Below, one piece after another: positions 7,102 through 12,465 of a DNA stretch of 12,465 nucleotides. A program made the position numbers and the translations under genes. The stretch spans positions 1 through 12,465 of the forward strand of contig DRZV01000033.1 in NCBI GenBank assembly GCA_011375465.1, written 5' to 3'. The notes below the pieces were generated by a model. The model had not been told where the DNA came from. It did no database searches and saw only the letters and a list, made by a program, of their open reading frames with translations. Position 1 is the stretch's first letter. Each line of letters starts with the position of its first letter. The DNA is from Neomoorella mulderi. GTDB lineage: Bacteria > Bacillota > DSM-521 > Neomoorellales > Neomoorellaceae.

Positions 7102-7130
7102 ATTATATCTTTTTTTCCCCTCTAAAGCAA
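7102..7130 (-). promoter_or_regulatory. Sigma-A-type promoter for OLE RNA
   Basis: A perfect -10 box TATAAT (7107-7102) lies exactly 17 bases downstream of a partial -35 box TTGCTT (7130-7125). The spacer includes an A-run. Transcription would begin near 7095, a few bases before the 5' strand of the OLE terminal helix. The promoter lies just after the ispA stop, so OLE, oapA, dxs and later genes could be transcribed separately from the upstream genes. Confidence 0.72.
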
Positions 7131-7138
7131 GGGAGGGT

Positions 7139-8026
7139 TCAGGATCTTCTGGAAAGGACGTATTCGGCCATCAGGGCCAGGGGTTCGGCTGGGGGGCCTA
7201 AAGCCAGGGCCAAATGCCGGGCCCTCTGGCAGTATTCCCTGGCCTTCTCCTTGGCACCTTCTACACCCAGGAGGGCAGGGTAGGTGGCCTTTTTTCTTAA
7301 GATATCCCGCCCCGTCTCCTTGCCCAGCTGATGGAAATCCCCTTCTACGTCCAGGAGATCGTCGGTGATCTGAAAGGCCATGCCCAGATTTTGTCCGTAT
7401 TCGGACAGAATCTGCAGCTGCTCCTCTCCCCCTCCCCCCAGTATGCCCCCCAGGAGGAGGCTGGCCCTTATCAGGGAGGCGGTCTTATTTCTGTAAATGA
7501 AGTCCACCGTTTCCAGCGGTACTTCCTGGCCTTCGGCCTCCAGATCCACCGCCTGTCCCCCAACAAGCCCCAGGCTCCCTGCCGCCAGGGCCAACTCCTT
7601 GACGGCCCGCACCACCCTCTCAGGGGGGTAGCCGGCCTGGCTCAGGATTAAAAAGGCTTGGGTTAAAAGGGCATCCCCTGCCAAGATGGCCACCGCTTCT
7701 CCGAAAACTTTGTGGCAGGTGGGCAAACCCCTCCGATAGTCGTCATCGTCCATGGCCGGCAGATCGTCATGGATGAGCGTATAGGTATGGAGGAGTTCCA
7801 CCGCGCAGGCGGCGGGCAGCAGGGGTTCCAACGGCGATCCAAGCGCTTCCCCTGCGGCCAGGACCAGAATGGGCCTCAACCTTTTGCCCCCGGCGAAGAG
7901 GCTGTAATGCATGGCCTGGTGAAGCTTCTGGGGAGGGACATCCCTTGGGGGAAGGCTCTTCTTCAAGGCCTCGTTTATCAGAGCCCTTCTCTCTTCAAGA
8001 TATCTATCCAGATCCGTCTTCCTCAC
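7139..8026 (-). CDS. ispA: Polyprenyl (farnesyl/geranyl) diphosphate synthase
   Basis: IspA joins isopentenyl diphosphate to allylic diphosphates to make geranyl and farnesyl diphosphate, precursors of quinones and the peptidoglycan lipid carrier. The 295 residues carry GGKRLRP at 46-52, the first Asp-rich motif HDDLPAMDDDD at 86-96, KTASLI near 181-186, GMAFQITDDLLDVEGD with the second Asp-rich motif at 222-226, and a downstream GKETGRDI at 235-242. The start is GTG and overlaps xseB by 23 bases. No well-spaced ribosome binding site is visible, so translation is probably coupled to xseB. It is the last protein gene before OLE RNA. Chain length (C15 versus C10 or C20) cannot be fixed from the sequence, but the operon position fits IspA. 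Confidence 0.96.
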   Translation of the reverse strand: MRKTDLDRYLEERRALINEALKKSLPPRDVPPQKLHQAMHYSLFAGGKRLRPILVLAAGEALGSPLEPLLPAACAVELLHTYTLIHDDLPAMDDDDYRRGLPTCHKVFGEAVAILAGDALLTQAFLILSQAGYPPERVVRAVKELALAAGSLGLVGGQAVDLEAEGQEVPLETVDFIYRNKTASLIRASLLLGGILGGGGEEQLQILSEYGQNLGMAFQITDDLLDVEGDFHQLGKETGRDILRKKATYPALLGVEGAKEKAREYCQRARHLALALGPPAEPLALMAEYVLSRRS

Positions 8027-8240
8027 CCCCGGTGGAGCCCACCTCCCGGATTATCAACCTGTCCTCCTCGAGGAAGAGGGCTTGGACCTTCCCCTCCACT
8101 TCCTTCAGCTTCTGGCGGCATATCTTCAACAGCTCTATCCCCTCCTGGTAGAGCTCCAGGGCCTCCTCCAGGGAAAGGGCCTCCCCTTCCAGGGCCTTTA
8201 CTATTTCTTCTAGTTTTTGCAGGGCTTCCTCGAATTTCAT
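8004..8240 (-). CDS. xseB: Exonuclease VII small subunit
   Basis: XseB is the small subunit that assembles with XseA into exonuclease VII, which degrades single-stranded DNA from both ends. The 78-residue protein is almost all charged helix and begins with the family's KFEEALQKLEEIVKALEGEALSLEEALELYQEGIELLKIC. That pattern forms the antiparallel coiled coil of the family. The length is normal; the C-terminal GSTGGEEDGSG is likely disordered. The ATG has GGGAG 11 bases and AGGGG 2 bases upstream. It lies 23 bases after xseA and overlaps ispA by 23 bases. Confidence 0.96.
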   Translation of the reverse strand: MKFEEALQKLEEIVKALEGEALSLEEALELYQEGIELLKICRQKLKEVEGKVQALFLEEDRLIIREVGSTGGEEDGSG

Positions 8241-8263
8241 TTCCCCTTTTTCTCCCGCTATGG

Positions 8264-9475
8264 CTAGCTTTCCCCCACAACTCTTTCCACCAGGCAGTGG
8301 AGGCTTCCCCGGTGGAGGATCACCTCTACCCTTTCCCCTGGACCCACCTCTCCGCTGGATTTAATAGGAGATCCTCCCGGACGCCTGCACACGGCATACC
8401 CTCGGCTGAGGATTTTCAAAGGGCTGGCCCCCTCCAGCCGCACCGTTAAATTTTCTAAAATCCGGAGCTTAGCCTGGAGAAAGGCTCTGCACCTATAAGA
8501 CAGGCTCTGTTCGAGGGCGTCCAAGTATTGCTGGCGGGCCCGGAGCTCCTGGAGGGGCCTGGCCAGCCCCCGGCTTTTGACCAGCCTTTCCAGCCGATTC
8601 CGGGCCAATTCCAGCCTGTGGAGGAGGCCCTTGCGGGCCCGGCGGTGCAGCATTCCCAGCCTTTCCTCCAGATCGGCCTTGGCCGGAACCGCCATGGCCG
8701 CGGCCGCCGAAGGGGTAGGGGCCCGGTGATCCGCCACCAGGTCCGCCAGGGTGAGATCTGTCTCGTGCCCCACCGCGGCTATCACCGGAACCGGGCAGGA
8801 GAAGATGGCCCGAGCCACCATCTCCGTGTTGAAGGCGCTCAGGTCTTCCGCCGACCCCCCTCCCCTGCCTATTATTATCACGTCCACCTTGCCATATCTT
8901 GCTAAAGCCTGGAGGGCCCGGGCCAGCTCCAGGGGGGCCTTATCTCCCTGAACCCTGGCGGGGGCTATTACCAGATCTATGCCCGGGAAACGCCTCCGGC
9001 TCACGGTTATTATATCCCTTATGGCCGCGCCGCTCAGGGAGGTGACCACCCCTATCCTGCGGGGCAGAAAAGGCAAGGGGCGCTTGCGCCGGGGGTCGAA
9101 CAACCCCTCCCTTTCCAGCTTGGCCTCTAGTTCCTGCAATAAAAGGGTGGCCATTCCTGTGCCTACGGGGAACACCTCCTCCACGTAGAGCTGGTAAACC
9201 CCGTCCCTGGGGTAGATGGCCACCTGCCCCCGGGCCACAATCTCCAGGCCGTCCTTCAGAGCAAATTTTAAAAGGCGCTGCCGGCTGTTGAACATGACGC
9301 ATCTTAGAGCTGCATATCGGTCCTTTAAGGTGAAATAGAGGTGCCCTGAGGAGGGGCAGCGCAGGTTGGAGATCTCCCCCTTTACCCAAACGTTGCTGAG
9401 ATGGGGATCCCTATTTAATAGATTCTGCAAATAGGCGGTGAGTTCCCCCACCGCCATCACCTTGATCCTATTCAC
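8264..9475 (-). CDS. xseA: Exonuclease VII large subunit
   Basis: XseA is the catalytic subunit of exonuclease VII, acting on single-stranded DNA in repair. An N-terminal OB-fold covers about residues 8-105 (VKGEISNLRCPSSGHLYFTLKD at 31-52). The nuclease domain contains RRIGVVTSLSGAAIRDI at 139-153, IIGRGGGSAEDL at 201-212 and GHETDLTLADLVADHRAPTPSAAA at 236-259. A helical XseB-binding region follows, and the C-terminal SRGYAV element is at 357-362. The 403-residue length is typical. The GTG start directly follows the folD stop TAG. An ATG at codon 7 (9457-9455), preceded by AAGGTG, is an alternative start and would give a more usual MAVGELTAYL beginning. Confidence 0.96.
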   Translation of the reverse strand: MNRIKVMAVGELTAYLQNLLNRDPHLSNVWVKGEISNLRCPSSGHLYFTLKDRYAALRCVMFNSRQRLLKFALKDGLEIVARGQVAIYPRDGVYQLYVEEVFPVGTGMATLLLQELEAKLEREGLFDPRRKRPLPFLPRRIGVVTSLSGAAIRDIITVSRRRFPGIDLVIAPARVQGDKAPLELARALQALARYGKVDVIIIGRGGGSAEDLSAFNTEMVARAIFSCPVPVIAAVGHETDLTLADLVADHRAPTPSAAAAMAVPAKADLEERLGMLHRRARKGLLHRLELARNRLERLVKSRGLARPLQELRARQQYLDALEQSLSYRCRAFLQAKLRILENLTVRLEGASPLKILSRGYAVCRRPGGSPIKSSGEVGPGERVEVILHRGSLHCLVERVVGES

Positions 9476-10333
9476 CTATTTTACCGTCCTCTTGGCCGCC
9501 TCCAAGGCGTTCTTCATCAACATGGCCACAGTCATGGGCCCTACCCCTCCGGGGACTGGGGTTATCCAGCTGGCCTTCTCCTTAGCGCTGTCGAAATGGA
9601 CGTCCCCCACCAACCTGCCGTCGGGCAGGCGGTTGATGCCCACGTCTATCACCACAGCCCCTTCCTTGATCATGTCGCCGGTTATCATCTCCGGGCGGCC
9701 CACTGCGACGATGAGGATATCTCCCTGCCGGGTTTCAGCCGCCAGGTCGGGGGTCTTGGAGTGACATATGGTCACCGTAGCGTTTTTGTTCAGGAGCAGG
9801 ACGGCCACCGGCTTGCCCACTATGTTGCTGCGCCCCACCACCACTGCCTTTTTCCCGGCAGGATCGATGCCGGCCTCCTCCAGCAACACCATGCAACCAT
9901 AAGGGGTGCAGGGCAGGAAGGCCTTGGAGTAATCCCCTATGAGGATGTTGCCCATGTTGGTGGCTCCAAAACCGTCCACATCCTTCTCCGGGGCGATGGT
10001 GTCGATTACCGCCTTCTGATCGATATGGTCAGGAAGGGGGAGCTGCACCAGGATGCCATGCACCTGGGGGTCTTGATTGAGCTGCCGGATAAGGGAAAGC
10101 AGCTCTTCCTGGGAGATGGAGGCGGGGAGCCTGTGTCCTATGGATTTAATGCCTACGTCTTCGCAGGCCTTTTCCTTGTTCCGCACGTATACCTGGGAAG
10201 CGGGGTTTTCGCCCACCAGTATAACCGCCAGTCCCGGGTGAACCCCTTTCTTCTTGAGCTCCTCCACCTCTTGCCTTACCTGTTCCCTAACTTTGGCAGC
10301 TATAGCCTTGCCGTCTAAAATATTGGCTGCCAT
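9476..10333 (-). CDS. folD: Methylenetetrahydrofolate dehydrogenase/cyclohydrolase FolD
   Basis: FolD interconverts 5,10-methylene-, methenyl- and 10-formyl-tetrahydrofolate, linking one-carbon metabolism to purine synthesis and, in acetogens, to the Wood-Ljungdahl pathway. Family motifs are clear: SQVYVRNKEKACEDVGI at 46-62 (catalytic Lys at 53, Tyr at 49), HGILVQLPLP at 92-101, the NAD(P)-binding VVVGRSNIVGKPVA at 164-177 and TPVPGGVGPMT at 258-268. The 285 residues are full length. It has the best ribosome binding site in the window and a 61-base AT-rich spacer after the TsaD-like gene, so it may be translated more strongly than its neighbours. xseA starts on the base after its stop. Confidence 0.98.
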   Translation of the reverse strand: MAANILDGKAIAAKVREQVRQEVEELKKKGVHPGLAVILVGENPASQVYVRNKEKACEDVGIKSIGHRLPASISQEELLSLIRQLNQDPQVHGILVQLPLPDHIDQKAVIDTIAPEKDVDGFGATNMGNILIGDYSKAFLPCTPYGCMVLLEEAGIDPAGKKAVVVGRSNIVGKPVAVLLLNKNATVTICHSKTPDLAAETRQGDILIVAVGRPEMITGDMIKEGAVVIDVGINRLPDGRLVGDVHFDSAKEKASWITPVPGGVGPMTVAMLMKNALEAAKRTVK

Positions 10334-10341
10334 GAAATTAG

Positions 10342-10350
10342 ACCTCCTTT
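10342..10350 (-). promoter_or_regulatory. Consensus ribosome binding site of folD
   Basis: AAAGGAGGT lies 8 bases before the folD ATG. It is the only near-perfect Shine-Dalgarno sequence in the window and it fixes the folD start. Confidence 0.9.
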
Positions 10351-10394
10351 TTTATTTATAATGGACCATGTATATTACTCTTACAATTCGCTAT

Positions 10395-11369
10395 CTATCC
10401 CTGTATTCCTGCCGAAAAGAATTTTCTCTTGGCCATCAGGGCTACTCCCACAGCATTATCGCTGCTGTAGAGGGGGGAGGCAAAATGGAGACGGGCTCCC
10501 ACTGCCCGGTGCTCCAGCCGCTGGCGGAGCCTCTCCCTTATGTAGCAATTGGCAGCCACCCCTCCCACCAGCAGCACGTCGCGTATGCCTGTGAGGGATA
10601 TGGCCCGGCGTAAAACCCTCTCCAGGGTATTGGCAATACACTGCTCCACGGCTCGGGCTATCTGCTCCGGCGGAACCCCTTGGCGATACAACCTCTCTGC
10701 CTGGCTGGCGGGGCCCGAAAAGCTGAAGTTGAGGCCCCTGACCGCAGAGGTCAGACTGACAGCTTTTTCCCTTACCCCCTGGGCCAACCGCTCCAGATGG
10801 GGACCGGCGGGGAAGGGGAGCCCCAGGAGGACCCCTATCCTGTCCACCAGCTGCCCCGCGTGGAGGTCCAGGGTCCCCCCTAATTTCGTGATGACAAACC
10901 CCTCTTTTTTCTCTTCCACCTTTAATATTTCCGAGGTCCCCCCTGACAGGTGAACGGCTATGAAGGGAGCCCCCCGGGGATCCCAACCGGCAGACCACAG
11001 GCCCGCTTCCAGATGCCCCTCCTGGTGGCTGGTGGGAAAAAAGGGGACTTCCAAAGCGCTGGCCAGCACCAGGCCCATCCCCTGGGATACGGTAAATACA
11101 GGCATGTAGGAACCCTCCACCGGACGGGGCCGGGTGGAGGCCCCTACAGCGGCTATCCCCTTAGGGGGAACTTCCCGGAAAACCTCAGTTAAAAGCTGGG
11201 GTAAAAACTGAACATGGTGGAATACCGCTGTTTGCTGCCGTAACCCCTTTTCTCCCTGGGGTACGGGCAAGGGCCGGCGCCTGTCGGCTATAACCTTCCC
11301 CTCCCTATCCACCACCCCCACAGAAGCGGTGTAGGCGCTGGTATCTATACCCAAAAGAAAGAGCTTCAC
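10395..11369 (-). CDS. TsaD/Kae1-like protein (peptidase M22 family), paralog of unknown role
   Basis: The protein belongs to the ASKHA-fold TsaD/Kae1/M22 family. True TsaD makes the threonylcarbamoyl-adenosine modification of tRNA. At 324 residues it is slightly shorter than usual TsaD (about 335-345). It keeps GIDTSAYTASVGVVD at 7-21, the metal-binding HxxxH as HQEGH at 115-119, HLSGGTSEIL at 140-149, GLNFSFSGP at 212-220, GGVAAN at 269-274 and the metal-ligand Asp in SSDNAVG (D304). It departs in the DDAxGEAFDK motif, which reads LDLHAGQLVD (167-176), and the ASRxH region is replaced by TAVFHHVQFLP. The GTG start overlaps the nusB stop as GTGA. My reading is a TsaD paralog, with the tRNA-modifying copy probably elsewhere. 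It could also be the only TsaD; the window cannot decide. Old annotations as O-sialoglycoprotein endopeptidase are not reliable. Confidence 0.85.
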   Translation of the reverse strand: MKLFLLGIDTSAYTASVGVVDREGKVIADRRRPLPVPQGEKGLRQQTAVFHHVQFLPQLLTEVFREVPPKGIAAVGASTRPRPVEGSYMPVFTVSQGMGLVLASALEVPFFPTSHQEGHLEAGLWSAGWDPRGAPFIAVHLSGGTSEILKVEEKKEGFVITKLGGTLDLHAGQLVDRIGVLLGLPFPAGPHLERLAQGVREKAVSLTSAVRGLNFSFSGPASQAERLYRQGVPPEQIARAVEQCIANTLERVLRRAISLTGIRDVLLVGGVAANCYIRERLRQRLEHRAVGARLHFASPLYSSDNAVGVALMAKRKFFSAGIQG

Positions 11370-11803
11370 CTTCCCAGCTCCTGGCGGGCATTGTCCAAGA
11401 GGGCATTGACAAAGCGGCCGGCCTCTTCGTCGTTGAAGGTCTTGGCCAGTTCCACAGCTTCGTTGATGACTACATTGACAGGGGTTTCGGGATGATTCTT
11501 CATCTCAAAGAGGGCCATACGCAGGATGTTGCGATCCACGGCAGCTAAACGCTCCAGCCGCCATCCCCTCACGTATTTTTCAATTATGGCGTCCAATTCT
11601 CCCTGTTGGGCCACAGTTCCCAGGACAAGATCCCGAGCGAAGGAAATGGCCTTCTGAGGGAGATCCTCCCCTTCCAAGACGTAGTCCAGGGTCTTTTCGG
11701 GTTCCAGCCCTCCCACATCCACTGCGAACAGGGCTTGTAAAGCCTTGCTCCTGGCCGTTCTCCTGAGCAAGCTCTTATTTTCCCCCTCATTTCCCCTTCT
11801 CAT
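11366..11803 (-). CDS. nusB: Transcription antitermination factor NusB
   Basis: NusB, with NusE (ribosomal protein S10), binds boxA RNA and prevents early termination of rRNA transcription. The all-helical core starts at RRTARSKALQALFAVDVGG and includes RGWRLERLAAVDRNILRMALFEM and the C-terminal PVNVVINEAVELAKTFNDEEAGRFVNALLDNARQEL, all typical. As given, the protein has 145 residues from an ATG inside the end of the DUF2273 gene, with no good ribosome binding site. A TTG at 11770-11768, 11 bases after GAGGGGG, would give a start of (M)LRRTARSKALQ that fits the family better. The true start is therefore uncertain. The stop overlaps the next gene by four bases. Confidence 0.96.
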   Translation of the reverse strand: MRRGNEGENKSLLRRTARSKALQALFAVDVGGLEPEKTLDYVLEGEDLPQKAISFARDLVLGTVAQQGELDAIIEKYVRGWRLERLAAVDRNILRMALFEMKNHPETPVNVVINEAVELAKTFNDEEAGRFVNALLDNARQELGR

Positions 11804-11975
11804 CCAGGTAACAGCCGATAAAATAACCCGCTGCTACACAGAGGGCTATGAAGAGGGCCTTCCAAAACCCCCACACTGCCGTGAGGAAGCCGAAGAGGAG
11901 GCCTAGGATCACTCCCACCACTTTGCCCCGGTGTTCCTGCCAGAGGTAATCCAGCACCTGCAAAAATCTTTCCAT
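11787..11975 (-). CDS. Small DUF2273 membrane protein
   Basis: This 62-residue protein has a short amphipathic N-terminus (MERFLQVLDYLWQEHRGK) and two closely spaced hydrophobic helices (about 19-35 and 38-54), ending in a charged tail. It matches the DUF2273 family of small integral membrane proteins that commonly follow amaP and asp23 in Firmicutes. Its function is not established; by association it belongs with the Asp23/AmaP envelope-stress module. The ATG has a G-run six bases upstream that begins at the amaP stop, and it overlaps nusB by 17 bases. Confidence 0.85.
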   Translation of the reverse strand: MERFLQVLDYLWQEHRGKVVGVILGLLFGFLTAVWGFWKALFIALCVAAGYFIGCYLDEKGK

Positions 11976-11986
11976 GATCTGCCCCC

Positions 11987-12465
11987 CTACTCCACCCTTT
12001 TCAAGCCTTCCCTATAAACTCCCTTCACATGGACCTTGATCTCATGCACCGCCAGTCCAGCGGTGTTGGTGATATATTCATGAACCTTTTCCTGCAGCTG
12101 GGACATGAGTTCAGGAAGGTTGCGATCAGGGGTGACGGTTATCTTCAGCTCCACCCACAAGCCTTGGGGCAGTATTTTAAGGCTGGGGATTACCTCCTTA
12201 ACCCCTTTGATCTGGAGGGCAGCCCTGGTCACCAGGTCTTCCAGGGCAGAAAGGGCTATGCCCATCTCCCCCAGCTCCCCATAAGAAACTACAGCTTCTT
12301 GAACTCTAGGGGTTTCGGGCCTGACTGTCCGGAAGAGGAAGCGTAAAGAAAGCAGGAGGAGGATTGCCCCCACAATACCGGCCAACAGGCGCCATTCGGT
12401 CCGGACCCAAATCAGTTCCCAGTAGTAGAGGGGCAGATACCATCCTCCTATAGCAGCCAGAAGCA
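11987..12465 (-). CDS. amaP: AmaP, alkaline shock protein membrane anchor (5' end off window)
   Basis: AmaP tethers the cytosolic stress protein Asp23 to the membrane in staphylococci and relatives. The frame stays open to the right edge, so the start is outside the window and about 159 codons are visible. The visible N-terminal part ends a first membrane segment (LLAAIGGWYLPLYYW). It is followed by a second, LLAGIVGAILLLLSLRFLF, and then an Asp23-like soluble domain (from about VVSYGELGEMGIALSALEDLV through EIKVHVKGVYREGL). A TTG at 12385 could be read as a start, but that would discard the first membrane segment and it has no clear ribosome binding site. Family assignment is by two membrane helices plus an Asp23-like domain, next to DUF2273 and nusB. 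asp23 or accBC would be expected upstream. Confidence 0.82.
   Translation of the reverse strand, partial: LLAAIGGWYLPLYYWELIWVRTEWRLLAGIVGAILLLLSLRFLFRTVRPETPRVQEAVVSYGELGEMGIALSALEDLVTRAALQIKGVKEVIPSLKILPQGLWVELKITVTPDRNLPELMSQLQEKVHEYITNTAGLAVHEIKVHVKGVYREGLKRVE

Noticed and set aside
10334..10394. Possible promoter in the AT-rich gap before folD
   Set aside because: TTGTAA and TATAAA are present but 20 bases apart, and transcription would begin at or in the folD ribosome binding site. I do not consider it supported.

Overview
The window is a block of a Firmicutes chromosome with every supported gene on the minus strand. Read in the direction of transcription (right to left), the order is amaP (5' end off the window), a DUF2273 membrane protein, nusB, a TsaD-like protein, folD, xseA, xseB, ispA, the OLE RNA, oapA, dxs, tlyA, nadK, argR and recN. 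Apart from the amaP/DUF2273 pair, the TsaD-like gene, nadK and the OLE/oapA pair, this is the conserved accBC-nusB-folD-xseAB-ispA-dxs-tlyA-argR-recN-spoIVB-spo0A region known from Bacillus and Clostridia. The GC-rich sequence, frequent TTG and GTG starts, the AmaP/DUF2273 pair and the OLE RNA suggest an anaerobic, probably thermophilic member of the Clostridia (Moorella- or Desulfotomaculum-like). I cannot name the species.

Right part (12465-7139): a tightly packed run for cell-envelope stress (AmaP, DUF2273), transcription antitermination (NusB), one-carbon folate metabolism (FolD), both exonuclease VII subunits, and the farnesyl/geranyl diphosphate synthase IspA. A TsaD-like paralog of unknown role sits between nusB and folD. 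Gaps are 61 bases or less and several genes overlap, so one long transcript is likely.

Centre (7138-5874): a 677-base stretch without a protein gene holds the OLE (ornate, large, extremophilic) noncoding RNA, about 610 nt. It is preceded by a recognisable sigma-A-type promoter, and its ends pair with each other. Immediately downstream is oapA, the four-helix membrane protein that binds OLE RNA, followed by dxs with an ATGA overlap. OLE/OapA is a known but still poorly understood membrane ribonucleoprotein. It is the most interesting system here.

Left part (5877-1): dxs (first enzyme of the MEP isoprenoid pathway), tlyA (S4/FtsJ RNA methyltransferase family), nadK (NAD kinase), argR (arginine repressor) and recN (SMC-like repair ATPase). 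Two sequence irregularities stand out. recN carries a perfect 13-bp tandem duplication that shifts the frame and cuts off its last 55 residues. nadK has a run of seven Gs just where the protein should end, and this pushes it 53 bases into argR. Both could be real mutations or assembly/sequencing errors. The first 125 bases are the recN 3' flank, with a possible start codon of the next gene (expected spoIVB) at the very edge.
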